From assembly GCA_903830725.1 (NCBI GenBank), contig CAIKVH010000137.1:1-41571 (forward strand): DNA of 41,571 bases. Reading direction: 5' to 3'. Below the pieces are notes generated by a model. The model was not told the origin of the DNA and made no database searches. It saw nothing but the letters and a program-made list of their open reading frames with translations. The stretch comes from an uncultured Burkholderiales bacterium (lineage in GTDB: Bacteria; Pseudomonadota; Gammaproteobacteria; Burkholderiales; Burkholderiaceae_C). Below are positions 19,194 to 28,045 of this stretch, piece by piece (the stretch's first letter is position 1; each line of letters starts with the position of its first letter). Made by a program: the position numbers and the translations under genes.

Positions 19194-19763
19194 ATGCCAC
19201 TTCGTAATGTAAAAAACAATATAGTTCAGTCCATCCGCGCCTTTAGGGTTGCCGATTTACAAAATGCTGCCCAACAAATGGGTCATCATTTTTTGTATTC
19301 AAATCTGGCTGCCGCCCAAAGCAAGCAAGATGTACTAGACATGATTGCTCACCAATTTACGTTCCCAATGCAAACAAGCAAAAGCTTTGACTCTTTGTAC
19401 GATTGCATGACAGACCCACTTTATAAGTCTGGCCCCCAACCAGGTTTTGTATTGGTTTTAGAGCATATTCCAGCCCACTCAAAATTTGACAAAGAAGCGC
19501 GCGAGCAACTCTTAGACATATTCAGAGAAGCCGCAGATTACTGGTCAGATCGAAAGATTTGTTTCCGTTGTTTCTATTCTTTTTCTGTTGCGATCGCACC
19601 AGTTATGGCTGGAGACCGTTTAACGAATCCGCCTGAGGCTGACGGAATTACCATCCCAGAGGAAGGTGAAAAAATGCCAACCGATAAGTTAGTAGACATT
19701 TCACCGCTTGCCCTGAGAATGAGTAGCCCCTTCAATGCTGGATACTGGTTATCTGTTGCGTGA
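19194..19763 (+). CDS. Barstar-like (barnase inhibitor family) protein
   Basis: Residues ~15-130 fit the barstar family. An opening strand with RAFRVADLQNAAQQMG is followed by SKQDVLDMIAHQFTFP, then the family hallmark SFDSLYDCMTDP (compare the ...NLDALWDCLT of barstar), a hydrophobic FVLVLEHI strand, and a helix with REQLLDIFREAADYWSD. Barstars bind and block secreted barnase-type RNases inside the cell. About 60 C-terminal residues extend beyond the family core and are not recognised. No RNase gene is adjacent, although a barnase-like gene often precedes barstar genes in Burkholderiales. The start at 19194 follows a good GGAG. Fold assignment is fairly firm; the partner and function are unknown. 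Confidence 0.72.
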   Translation: MPLRNVKNNIVQSIRAFRVADLQNAAQQMGHHFLYSNLAAAQSKQDVLDMIAHQFTFPMQTSKSFDSLYDCMTDPLYKSGPQPGFVLVLEHIPAHSKFDKEAREQLLDIFREAADYWSDRKICFRCFYSFSVAIAPVMAGDRLTNPPEADGITIPEEGEKMPTDKLVDISPLALRMSSPFNAGYWLSVA

Positions 19764-19807
19764 TTCTTATGTGTTTAATTTGAGTCCCGTAACCTTCACC
19801 CAAAACT

Positions 19808-19833
19808 AAAAAGCCCGCATATGCGGGCTTTTT
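19808..19833. terminator. Bidirectional intrinsic terminator
   Basis: A perfect inverted repeat, GCCCGCAT followed by ATGCGGGC (19813-19828), is flanked by five A on the left and a T-run on the right. It therefore works as a rho-independent terminator in both directions. It lies between the convergent barstar-like gene (ending 19763) and the two-helix membrane protein gene (ending 19852). It is the clearest intrinsic terminator in the window. Confidence 0.9.
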
Positions 19834-19851
19834 ATTTATCGCCAATTATTT

Positions 19852-20265
19852 TTAGCCGTTTGTCATAGCTCGCTGAATTTCAGCCATTACTCGTGGGTCT
19901 TGTAAAGCAACTTCCCACATTTTGTTATCATTTGCTCTTTCACGACGAGCAAGAATCCAAGCATTAACTGCAGGCTTGAAACCAGTAACAGTCTTACGAA
20001 TAGGTGTTGCTAATAGTGCAATCGTTGAAAAGGCGACCACCCACATAAACATCCATGCAGCCATCAGATGCCCATCAGTGTATGTGTCAATAACTTGGTT
20101 AACAATTACCAGTACTGTTGAAACAATTGCAGACAACAGCACCGCAGCGACGCTACGTGCGCTATCTGCGCGCACTGCTAAATTCTTAATGCTTTCTAAT
20201 ATGCGTGTAGCCCTTTGAACACCGGGATGAACGCTAGGATATGAAGTGTGGGCGAATGCAGTCAT
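19852..20265 (-). CDS. Hypothetical two-helix membrane protein
   Basis: I do not recognise this 137-residue protein. Two hydrophobic segments of about 20 residues stand at roughly 38-58 (VAAVLLSAIVSTVLVIVNQV) and 67-87 (HLMAAWMFMWVVAFSTIALL). A charged N-terminal region and a C-terminal region rich in arginine and alanine (ARRERANDNKMWEVAL, then DPRVMAEIQRAM) flank them on what is probably the cytoplasmic side. An AGAGGA eight bases before the ATG at 20265 is one of the best ribosome binding sites here, suggesting strong translation. It is a single-gene unit between a terminator and a divergent LysR-type regulator gene, which might control it. No function should be assigned. Confidence 0.75.
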   Translation of the reverse strand: MTAFAHTSYPSVHPGVQRATRILESIKNLAVRADSARSVAAVLLSAIVSTVLVIVNQVIDTYTDGHLMAAWMFMWVVAFSTIALLATPIRKTVTGFKPAVNAWILARRERANDNKMWEVALQDPRVMAEIQRAMTNG

Positions 20266-20367
20266 TTTTGATTCCTCTTTGTCAACATTTGTTTAACTAA
20301 TAATGAAGTATAGGGTTAACACCAGGACTATTCAAGTTTATATTCATGATGTGGTACATTCACGATA

Positions 20368-21351
20368 ATGATGACCAATAAGCATAAAACCATTAATTTC
20401 CGGACGTTAGACCTGAATTTATTACGTGTGTTTGATGCGGTTATGACGGAACGCAGTCTAACCAAAGCGGCCCAAAAATTATCCCTTACCCAGCCAGCGA
20501 TCAGCAATGCAATGCGTAGGCTAAGAGATGCCTTGGGGGATGAGTTATTGACGAGGCGCGGACAAGCTCTAGAGCCCACGCCACGCGCCCAGTCTCTTTG
20601 GTTGGTTGTTCGCGAGTCGCTTAAGCAGTTACAAGAAACCCTTGCTCCCGATCAGTTTGACCCACTCTCTGCAATTACTACATTTATATTGGCCATGGCA
20701 GATGCAACGGCCTCTGAAATAATCCCGGCTCTACTAGAAATTCTCGAACACGAAGCTCCTGGCGTAACCCTGCGCGTTGTTCCCCTAACCACTCGCGATC
20801 CTAGGGAGCTTTTACAACTGGAGATGGCCGATCTAGCTGTGGGATATTTCCCCGCAGTTATTGCCGATTTAACAAGCAGAGCCCAGTCGGGTGACATTAT
20901 TAGCTTTGAGCATGAAAGGTTGTTTGATGGTGAGTATGTGTGTGTCATGAGAAAGGACCACCCTCTCGCGGACAAAGATCTATCCTTAGATGAATACTGT
21001 GCTTGTAGGCACTTGTTGGTTAGCTTTTCCGGTCGCCCGTTTGGATTCATAGATGAGTCTTTAGCGGCACTTGGCAAAAAAAGGCGAATTGTTGGAACAG
21101 TCAATCAGTTTTCGACCGCGGGACGTGTTGTCATGCAGACCAACCTATTAACCGTCCTACCCAGGCATTTTGTTAGTGTTGCAGGAATTGAGAGTCAGTT
21201 AACGATCAAGAAACTTCCTTTTGATTCGCCGATCGTTCATGTTGATATGCTTTGGCATCACCACTCATTTACCCCTAAAGCACAGACTTGGTTGCGCTCA
21301 TGTGTAGCTCGCGCCGCAGAGACATCCATGAGAACTCATTTGAAATCTTAA
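20368..21351 (+). CDS. LysR-family transcriptional regulator
   Basis: A DNA-binding regulator of 327 residues. The winged helix-turn-helix occupies about residues 15-76, with DLNLLRVFDAVMTERSLTKAA and LSLTQPAISNAMRRLRDALG as the usual LysR core. The C-terminal part (~95-305) is the periplasmic-binding-protein-like effector domain. The N-terminus FRTLDLNLLRVFDAV resembles the NodD/LinR-type branch. The effector and targets are unknown. It is divergent from the two-helix membrane protein gene across 102 bp, the commonest place for a LysR target, and converges on phoD with a 26-bp gap. Two adjacent ATG codons at 20368 and 20371 are possible starts; neither has a clear ribosome binding site. Confidence 0.92.
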   Translation: MMTNKHKTINFRTLDLNLLRVFDAVMTERSLTKAAQKLSLTQPAISNAMRRLRDALGDELLTRRGQALEPTPRAQSLWLVVRESLKQLQETLAPDQFDPLSAITTFILAMADATASEIIPALLEILEHEAPGVTLRVVPLTTRDPRELLQLEMADLAVGYFPAVIADLTSRAQSGDIISFEHERLFDGEYVCVMRKDHPLADKDLSLDEYCACRHLLVSFSGRPFGFIDESLAALGKKRRIVGTVNQFSTAGRVVMQTNLLTVLPRHFVSVAGIESQLTIKKLPFDSPIVHVDMLWHHHSFTPKAQTWLRSCVARAAETSMRTHLKS

Positions 21352-21377
21352 TTTTTGCTGCGATCACAAATATACTC

Positions 21378-22982
21378 TTATCCATTCTTAAAGTCTTGTT
21401 TTGGCCCTGGTACCCCTGCGTCTACGTAATACCTAGCCTGCACAGATAGAACATCTGCCTTGCCCGCAGGAGTTAGAGTTGTTCTAAACTCACAATTGAC
21501 GCGCAGTGGGTCTACTTTGATTAACGCGTACCCTCGCTCATCGGCGCGCATGTGCAAAATATCTGCGTTATTGGCTTTGATCATTTCCACTGAGCTATCA
21601 CTTAATCCACGCGAAGAAATAGAAGTTGTGACGAATTCACTTGCTAGGATTGGCTCACTCTGCGAATTGCTTTCAAGCCTTAGATTAGCCGCCACATTCA
21701 TATGGACGTCGCCTCCGAGGGTGACGACATTAGATATATTATTGCTTTGGATATTTTTAAGCAGTCTTTCCCTTGCGACAGCATAACCATCCCAGGCTTC
21801 TGTATAAGTTGCCCTTCCAAGGGGTGTTGATATTTTCGTTGAACTGATCTGTGTCCCTTGAGCGAGCAACTTCCATTGACGTTTAGAGTTGAGCAGTCCA
21901 TCACCAAGCCAAGCCTCTTGTTCAAAGCCTAGCATTGTTCGAGTTGGATCGTCTAATTCGTTACAGCTCATAACAACTCTCCCCCCGGCACTTCCCGGTT
22001 TAGAGCACGCATGGTGACTTCTAAATTGTCGACAGTCTAGAGTCCACAGTTCCGCGAGTTGCCCCCACACAAAACGATTGTTTAACCGCATCGAGGCTTG
22101 ATAGGGACTTTGCATGTCTGGTCCCAACCATAATGGTTGATGTTCAAAGTATGCCCTGTACGCAGCTGCTCTTCGTTTTAGAAAAATATCAGGCTCTGTG
22201 TAAGCGGGCTCTAAATCATTTGCATAGTCGTTCACAACCTCGTGATCATCCCACATCAAAATCCAAGGATGAGCGGCATGAGCGGCTTGTAATAAATCGT
22301 CTGATTTGTACAGAGCGTATCTTTCTCGGTATTGCTCAAGTGTCTTTGGCTCCCCACCTTTATGTCGGCGAACTGCAAGTCGTTCGTTTAGATTTGTCTC
22401 GTAAATATAGTCCCCGACGAACAACACAAAGTCTAACTCTTGATTTGCAATATCTTTGTACGCCGTGTATTGACCTGCTTCGTAATGTTGACATGAAGCT
22501 AATGCAAACCTAAGGCTTCGAACCGGGTCCTCTGGGGCGGGGGCCGTTTTGGTTCTTCCTACCGTGCTTATGGCGTCCCCCGCTATAAAGCGGTACCAGT
22601 AAGTTGTCGCTGCTTGTAGTCCTCCAACCTTTACGCGCACAGAATGCCCGAGTTCTTCGTGCGTGAGTTCTTTCCCCTTCCTGATTAACTGTTTGAGTTG
22701 TTCATCGGCGTATAACTCCCACTCAACCCACACAGGCTCACCCGCTCCCTGAGGCCCTGCTAAATCTGATTGATTTATTATCAGCTTCGTCCACAAAACG
22801 ACCTCATCATTTCTAGGGACACCACTTGCAACACCTAGCAGAAACGGTTGTGACTGCCATCTCCGCTTTAAATCCAAAGATTGCGCGAAACTCAACCCCG
22901 CCCCCCAAGGTGCTAAAGCCAGTCCAATTGCCGCATTCTTTAGAGCAATACTTATATCCCGTCGAGTTTTATTCATTGTCAT
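21378..22982 (-). CDS. phoD: PhoD-type alkaline phosphatase / phosphodiesterase, Tat-exported
   Basis: A periplasmic metallophosphoesterase that releases phosphate from phosphodiesters and monoesters. A twin-arginine signal peptide is visible: NKTRRDIS (residues 4-11), a hydrophobic stretch to about residue 32 and a likely cleavage near SFAQS. An N-terminal PhoD domain follows (LLGVASGVPRNDEVVLWTKL). Metal-binding segments of the main domain are ASCQHYEAG (162-170, with the ligand Cys), VGDYIYE (189-195), WDDHEVVND (244-252) and, further on, GGDVHMN. The 534-residue length is normal. mnmA lies 98 bp upstream on the same strand. In that gap a degenerate direct repeat resembling a Pho box suggests phosphate control, which I regard as speculative. 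Confidence 0.9.
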   Translation of the reverse strand: MTMNKTRRDISIALKNAAIGLALAPWGAGLSFAQSLDLKRRWQSQPFLLGVASGVPRNDEVVLWTKLIINQSDLAGPQGAGEPVWVEWELYADEQLKQLIRKGKELTHEELGHSVRVKVGGLQAATTYWYRFIAGDAISTVGRTKTAPAPEDPVRSLRFALASCQHYEAGQYTAYKDIANQELDFVLFVGDYIYETNLNERLAVRRHKGGEPKTLEQYRERYALYKSDDLLQAAHAAHPWILMWDDHEVVNDYANDLEPAYTEPDIFLKRRAAAYRAYFEHQPLWLGPDMQSPYQASMRLNNRFVWGQLAELWTLDCRQFRSHHACSKPGSAGGRVVMSCNELDDPTRTMLGFEQEAWLGDGLLNSKRQWKLLAQGTQISSTKISTPLGRATYTEAWDGYAVARERLLKNIQSNNISNVVTLGGDVHMNVAANLRLESNSQSEPILASEFVTTSISSRGLSDSSVEMIKANNADILHMRADERGYALIKVDPLRVNCEFRTTLTPAGKADVLSVQARYYVDAGVPGPKQDFKNG

Positions 22983-23080
22983 GTTCTACGAATATCTTCA
23001 TAGGAGTATCTTCGCTCTGCGTGACAGAAATAAGAATGCATGGCCTGCCCTTAGCGAGTTAGCGAGTTAACATGGAGGAC

Positions 23081-24199
23081 TTAAATAGGTGTTGAAGATT
23101 CAATAATAGCGCCCCCCAAACAGACCTCGCCGTCATATAAAACAAGGGACTGCCCCGGGGTGACAGCCCACTGTGGTTGATCGAACTGAACGGTTATCTC
23201 GTCTAGTTTGTCTAGCATTGCAGAACATTTTGCGTCCGCTTGCCTATAACGGGTTTTGGCGCCTAATTCACCACCCAGTTCGTTCATTCCCATGGGATCC
23301 ACCCAACTTGTGTTTATCGCCCTCAAAGAATTTGAATACAACCAAGGGTGATTGTGTCCGCGAACTACGAACAAGGTCTTTGTCGGCACATCTTTTTTGG
23401 CTACAAACCACGGCTCATGATCCCCACCACCCCTTTGTGCGCCAGGGTCTTTTAATCCACCAATTTTCAAGCCCTGTCTCTGCCCCAAGGTATAAAAGCT
23501 GAGGCCCATATGCTCACCAATCACTCGCCCCTTGTCATCCTTAATTGGACCGGGCTGAGAATCTATATACTTGTTTAAAAACTCCCTAAACGGCCTCTCC
23601 CCAATAAAACATATTCCCGTCGAGTCTTTCTTTTTGGCGTTAGGTAATCCTATTTCTAAGGCCATTTTTCTTATTTCTGTTTTATGAATTTCTCCTATGG
23701 GGAATATTGTTTTAGAGAGTTGCGCTTGACTCAGCCGATGTAGAAAATAGCTTTGGTCCTTATTCGGATCTAAACCTTTTAACAACTGATAAGCTCCTAG
23801 AACGCCTCGAACACGGGCGTAATGACCCGTTGCAATTTTCTCCGCTCCCAAGCGCATTGCATGATCTAAGAACGCTTTAAATTTGATCTCGGCATTGCAA
23901 AGCACGTCCGGGTTAGGTGTTCTCCCGGCTTTGTATTCATGCAAAAACTCTGCAAAAACTCGATCCTTATAGTCGTTAGCAAAGTTAACGTGTTCTAACT
24001 CTATTCCAATAACATCTGCCACTGCGGCTGCATCTATAAAGTCTTGCTTCGTAGAGCAGTATTCGTCATTGTCATCGTCCTCCCAGTTTTTCATAAAAAT
24101 TCCGACGACTTCGTGGCCCTGTTTTTTTAGCAACCAGGCGCTGACAGCAGAGTCCACTCCGCCACTTAAACCCACCACAATTCTTTTTTTTTCACTCAA
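23081..24199 (-). CDS. mnmA: tRNA-specific 2-thiouridylase MnmA
   Basis: MnmA puts the 2-thio group on U34 of tRNAs for Lys, Glu and Gln, using ATP and sulfur relayed from the cysteine desulfurase. The PP-loop is [12 protein letters not shown] (residues 9-20). The two catalytic cysteines are C101 in [12 protein letters not shown] and C197 in [12 protein letters not shown]. At 372 residues it is full length. Translation appears to start at a TTG (24199) because no ATG precedes the PP-loop; a GTG at codon 8 would cut into the first strand. It acts on the same wobble base as MnmE and MnmG, whose genes are at 40.9 and 31.7 kb in this window. Confidence 0.96.
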   Translation of the reverse strand: MSEKKRIVVGLSGGVDSAVSAWLLKKQGHEVVGIFMKNWEDDDNDEYCSTKQDFIDAAAVADVIGIELEHVNFANDYKDRVFAEFLHEYKAGRTPNPDVLCNAEIKFKAFLDHAMRLGAEKIATGHYARVRGVLGAYQLLKGLDPNKDQSYFLHRLSQAQLSKTIFPIGEIHKTEIRKMALEIGLPNAKKKDSTGICFIGERPFREFLNKYIDSQPGPIKDDKGRVIGEHMGLSFYTLGQRQGLKIGGLKDPGAQRGGGDHEPWFVAKKDVPTKTLFVVRGHNHPWLYSNSLRAINTSWVDPMGMNELGGELGAKTRYRQADAKCSAMLDKLDEITVQFDQPQWAVTPGQSLVLYDGEVCLGGAIIESSTPI

Positions 24200-24246
24200 A
24201 ACTTAACCACCGAATAGCATTGTGCTTGTTTGGATTGTTTATTTGT

Positions 24247-25443
24247 TTAATTAGCAAATGCAGCTATCCCCGTTTGTGCCCGACCCAGGATCAAGGCATG
24301 AATATCGTGTGTACCCTCATAGGTGTTTACAACCTCTAAATTAACCAAGTGTCGAGCCACTCCAAATTCATCGCTTATCCCATTGCCCCCCATCATGTCT
24401 CTTGCCATTCTTGCAATGTCAAGGGCTTTGCCACAAGAATTACGTTTTAAGATTGAGGTGATCTCTACGCTATCTATCCCCTCGTCTTTCATTCGGCCTA
24501 ATCTCAAACATCCCTGCAGCCCTAGGGTGATTTCCGTTTGCATATCAACCAATTTTTTCTGAATCAATTGATTTGCTGCTAAAGGCCTGCCAAATTGTTT
24601 TCTGTCTAAGGTGTATGCTCTCGCTCTAAACCAGCAATCTTCTGCAGCGCCTAAGGTGCCCCAAGCTATACCGTAACGTGCACTGTTCAAACAAGTGAAC
24701 GGCCCCTTTAAGCCCTGCACTTCAGGCAAAGCATTCTCCTCAGGCACAAAGACAGAGTCCATAACGATTTCACCCGTTATAGACGCTTTCAAGCCCACTT
24801 TACCGTGTATCGCTGGAGCACTTAATCCCTTCATTCCCTTCTCTAAGATAAAGCCACGTATTGGGCCTACGTGCCCAGTCTCAGTTACCTCTTTTGCCCA
24901 AACCACAAAAACATCTGCAATAGGACTGTTGGAGATCCACATTTTGCTACCCGACAAGCTATAACCCCCCTTCACTACTTTCGCACGAGTCAGCATGCCC
25001 GCGGGATCAGACCCATGATCGGGCTCTGTGAGTCCAAAACACCCAATCCACTCACCCGAAGCTAGCTTTGGCAAGTACTTTTGTTTTTGAGCCTCTGAAC
25101 CAAATTCATAAATGGGCACCATAACCAATGATGACTGAACACTCATCATTGACCTGTATCCAGAATCAATTCGCTCGACCTCTTTTGCTATCAATCCGTA
25201 GGCAACGTAATTGAGACCTGGCCCACCATACTGCGTTGGTATGGTTGGCCCCAACATTCCGAGTGCCCCCATTTCTTTTAATATGGATACGTCCGTTTTT
25301 TCATGACGAAATGCTTCTAGTATTCTGGTCTTAAGACTGTGTTCACAATAATCTCTTACGGCCTGTGCAACCATGCGCTCCTCAGAGGTTAATTGTTGCT
25401 CAATTAAAAAGGGGTCGTTCCACTGAAATGCCACTTTAGCCAT
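24247..25443 (-). CDS. gcdH: Glutaryl-CoA dehydrogenase
   Basis: A flavoprotein that oxidises and decarboxylates glutaryl-CoA to crotonyl-CoA in lysine, tryptophan and dicarboxylate breakdown, passing electrons to ETF. The 398-residue protein has the acyl-CoA dehydrogenase fold: an N-terminal helical domain to about residue 130, a middle domain with [16 protein letters not shown] and [17 protein letters not shown], and a C-terminal helical domain. The catalytic base is E376 in YEGTHDIH. R97 in [13 protein letters not shown] corresponds to the glutarate-binding arginine that separates this subfamily from other acyl-CoA dehydrogenases. A GGAG before the ATG at 25443 supports the start. The CoA-transferase and LysR genes that often accompany gcdH are not adjacent. 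Confidence 0.93.
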   Translation of the reverse strand: MAKVAFQWNDPFLIEQQLTSEERMVAQAVRDYCEHSLKTRILEAFRHEKTDVSILKEMGALGMLGPTIPTQYGGPGLNYVAYGLIAKEVERIDSGYRSMMSVQSSLVMVPIYEFGSEAQKQKYLPKLASGEWIGCFGLTEPDHGSDPAGMLTRAKVVKGGYSLSGSKMWISNSPIADVFVVWAKEVTETGHVGPIRGFILEKGMKGLSAPAIHGKVGLKASITGEIVMDSVFVPEENALPEVQGLKGPFTCLNSARYGIAWGTLGAAEDCWFRARAYTLDRKQFGRPLAANQLIQKKLVDMQTEITLGLQGCLRLGRMKDEGIDSVEITSILKRNSCGKALDIARMARDMMGGNGISDEFGVARHLVNLEVVNTYEGTHDIHALILGRAQTGIAAFAN

Positions 25444-25603
25444 TTTTTACTCCATGTTTTATCTGTCCCAATTATTATCGCAAAACCTCTTCACCCTGGG
25501 TCTAATCACGCGCTAAAACCATTTAATGCTTATTGTTGTCTGGCCTTGCCCGTGCTTTCCCTCGGTTGTTTCAATTTCTGAACTTATTGCTTTATAAGTT
25601 TGT

Positions 25604-25617
25604 TGTACCGTCGTACA
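25604..25617. promoter_or_regulatory. Inverted repeat upstream of the D-lactate dehydrogenase-like gene, possible operator
   Basis: TGTAC and GTACA flank a four-base CGTC centre, 45-58 bases upstream of the ATG at 25662. The arm pattern GT...AC resembles operators of GntR/FadR-type regulators, which often control lactate and glycolate oxidases. No such regulator gene lies in the window. Confidence 0.3.
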
Positions 25618-25661
25618 CTTAGTGCATTGAGACTGCATGAACACTCTACACGAATACCAAA

Positions 25662-27089
25662 ATGAACGCTCCAACGCCAATTAGTCACTTAGCTCCTGAG
25701 ATTAGCCCACGTCAAATTCCTAGTGAATTTATTGATGCTCTCAAATTGCGTTTTGGTGCCGAGTGTTCCACTGCATTAGCAGTTCGAGAGCAACATGGGC
25801 GCGATGAATCCGCATTTGTTAGCGTACCACCACCCTCTGTTGTCGTTTTTGCCCAAAACACCCTAGACATTTCAGATGCCATTCGACTTGCGTCTCAATA
25901 CGCAGTTCCAGTCATACCCTTTGGAGTTGGCTCTTCCCTAGAAGGTCACCTACTTGCCGTTCAAGGAGGCATGAGCCTTGATCTCAGTAAGATGAACAAC
26001 ATACTTGCTATTAATTCTGAAGACCTAACTGTAACTGTGCAACCGGGTGTCACTCGAATGCAGCTAAATCAAGAGTTGAAAAATACGGGACTTTTTTTTC
26101 CAATTGATCCGGGTGCAAACGCCTCTATTGGCGGTATGTGTGCAACTCGCGCGAGCGGGACAAACGCTGTTCGATATGGAACGATGCGTGAGAATGTTTT
26201 AGCTCTTGAAGTCGTCTCCGCACACGGCGAAGTCATTAGAACGGGCACAAGAGCAAAAAAATCAAGCGCAGGATATGACCTTACTCGCTTATTTATTGGC
26301 AGTGAAGGCACGCTCGGCGTTATAAGCGAAATCACTCTAAAAATATACCCTTTACCCGAGGCAATTTCTGCTGCCATTTGCTCATTTCAAACCATTGAAG
26401 CAGCGGTACGTGCAACCATTCAAATTATCCAAATGGGTATCCCAATCGCGCGAGTCGAGTTAATCGACAAACACGCCGTTCGTATGGTTAATGCACACTC
26501 CAAGCTCTCCCTATCTGAACAACCTTTATTGCTTATGGAGTTTCATGGCTCGCCAGATGGCGTTAAGGAACAGGCGACAACGGTACAAGAGATAGCTACA
26601 GAATTTGGCGGTGAAGAGTTTGAGTGGGCAAGTACTCCTGAGGAGCGCACTAGACTTTGGAGCGCTCGACATAATGCCTATTTTGCTGCCATTCAGTCCC
26701 GCCCTGGATGTCGTGCCATTTCAACCGACACTTGTGTTCCCATTAGCCGATTGGCAGACTGTTTACTCGAGTCGGTTGAGGAAACGGAGGCTTCTGGGCT
26801 TTCCTATTTTCTAGTTGGCCACGTTGGAGACGGTAATTTCCACTTCGGGTATCTCATTGACCCGAACAACGAAGACGAACGAGAAACCGCCGAAACATTA
26901 AATCATAAACTTGTAGCCCGCGCTCTTAGCATGGGCGGAACATGCTCGGGAGAGCACGGCATTGGTCTTCACAAGATGGGCTTTCTAATTGATGAGGCTG
27001 GCGAAGGGGCCGTGCAAATGATGAGAACCATTAAAAGGGCTTTAGATCCTCAAAACATTATGAATCCTGGCAAGATCTTCTCATTCTGA
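25662..27089 (+). CDS. FAD-linked D-lactate dehydrogenase (cytochrome type) / GlcD-family oxidase
   Basis: The 475-residue protein belongs to the FAD-linked oxidase family shared by D-lactate dehydrogenases and GlcD. The FAD-binding domain (~55-235) carries PFGVGSSLEGHLLAVQGG, VQPGVTRMQLN, GANASIGGMCATRASGTNAV and LFIGSEGTLGVISEITLK. The C-terminal domain ends with HVGDGNFHFGYLID, GTCSGEHGIGLHKMGF and PQNIMNPGKI. The ASIGGMCATxxSGTNAVRYGTM signature and PFGVGSSLEGH point to the D-lactate dehydrogenase branch more than to GlcD, which usually has a TRGAGTGLSGG-type loop. It could nevertheless supply the missing large subunit to GlcE and GlcF 12.7 kb away. It ends 3 bp from the convergent parB. 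Confidence 0.87.
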   Translation: MNAPTPISHLAPEISPRQIPSEFIDALKLRFGAECSTALAVREQHGRDESAFVSVPPPSVVVFAQNTLDISDAIRLASQYAVPVIPFGVGSSLEGHLLAVQGGMSLDLSKMNNILAINSEDLTVTVQPGVTRMQLNQELKNTGLFFPIDPGANASIGGMCATRASGTNAVRYGTMRENVLALEVVSAHGEVIRTGTRAKKSSAGYDLTRLFIGSEGTLGVISEITLKIYPLPEAISAAICSFQTIEAAVRATIQIIQMGIPIARVELIDKHAVRMVNAHSKLSLSEQPLLLMEFHGSPDGVKEQATTVQEIATEFGGEEFEWASTPEERTRLWSARHNAYFAAIQSRPGCRAISTDTCVPISRLADCLLESVEETEASGLSYFLVGHVGDGNFHFGYLIDPNNEDERETAETLNHKLVARALSMGGTCSGEHGIGLHKMGFLIDEAGEGAVQMMRTIKRALDPQNIMNPGKIFSF

Positions 27090-27092
27090 TTT

Positions 27093-28025
27093 TTATTGCG
27101 ACGGTGATGAGCCTCTTAATTTGTCGATTAGTCCATTAAGCTCTTCTAACGATCCAAACTGAATCACAACCTCTCCCATTTGCTGTAGTTTCCCGTGTCG
27201 CTTTACATTTTTTCTAACGACAACATCAACAGTTGCGGTTAGTAAATCGGAGAGCTCCTCTTCGATGCGCAAAAGGTCTCTAGACTTCTCCCGTCCTGCC
27301 TTCTTAGACGGCGTTTGTGTGGCATTTGACTTGAGCCTTTTAACAAGTTGTTCGGCCTCTCTGACAGACATCTTTTTTGCCGTCATCTCGTGCGCCGCCC
27401 CGACCTGCTCCCCTTGCTCAAGACTCAACAATGCCCTGGCATGCCCCATATCTAAATCCCCAGCCATCAGCATCGTCTGTACAGGAGACGTCAGATTAAG
27501 CAGTCGCAACAAGTTGGATGCTGCACTTCTAGAACGGCCCACCGCCTGGGCAGCCTGTTCATGGCTCAAACCAAACTCTCGCACCAATCGGTCTAAACCA
27601 TGGGCTTCCTCCAAGGGGTTTAAATCCTCGCGCTGAATATTCTCAATCAACGCCATTGCAGCGGCCGCCTCATTCGGGACGTTTTTAACCAACACGGGTA
27701 CGGACTGAAGTCCGGCTAGCTTTGCCGCCCTAAATCGGCGCTCACCCGCAATAATTTCATACTTATCCTGATTGGGACCATCTATTAAATGTCGAACCAA
27801 AATGGGCTGCATGATTCCCTGCGCTTTAATGCTTTCTGCAAGTTCATACAGCGCTCCTTCGTCCATACGAGTTCGCGGCTGATACATACCCGCCACCATT
27901 TGCGTGAGCATCAGCGTAGAAGGCTCATTTCGCCCGGTTGAACCCTCTTCAACAGACTCCCTAGCGGCGGGCCCCAATAAAGCCTCGAGACCACGACCTA
28001 ATCCCTTTGGTTTTTTTGTCACCAT
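27093..28025 (-). CDS. parB: Chromosome-partitioning protein ParB
   Basis: ParB is the CTP-dependent DNA clamp that loads at parS and spreads along origin DNA for segregation. The 310-residue protein has the N-terminal ParA-interaction segment KKPKGLGRGLEALLG (residues 4-18), the CTP-binding ParB/Srx domain with GERRFRAAKLAG (94-105) and ENIQREDLNPLEEA (128-141), a helix-turn-helix at about 153-175 (LSHEQAAQAVGRSRSAASNLL) and a C-terminal dimerisation domain. parA is 20 bp upstream. Two perfect parS sites lie 0.9 and 2.0 kb upstream of this gene, in the parA-rsmG gap and within mnmG. Confidence 0.96.
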   Translation of the reverse strand: MVTKKPKGLGRGLEALLGPAARESVEEGSTGRNEPSTLMLTQMVAGMYQPRTRMDEGALYELAESIKAQGIMQPILVRHLIDGPNQDKYEIIAGERRFRAAKLAGLQSVPVLVKNVPNEAAAAMALIENIQREDLNPLEEAHGLDRLVREFGLSHEQAAQAVGRSRSAASNLLRLLNLTSPVQTMLMAGDLDMGHARALLSLEQGEQVGAAHEMTAKKMSVREAEQLVKRLKSNATQTPSKKAGREKSRDLLRIEEELSDLLTATVDVVVRKNVKRHGKLQQMGEVVIQFGSLEELNGLIDKLRGSSPSQ

Positions 28026-28045
28026 ATATTTTTCAATTCTTTCTG

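Noticed and set aside
20652-21104. 150-codon minus-strand open frame inside the LysR gene
   Set aside because: Antisense shadow; the plus-strand LysR protein accounts for the sequence fully.
23051-23066. Tandem TTAGCGAG repeat between mnmA and phoD
   Set aside because: Only two copies of eight bases; too short to call a functional repeat.
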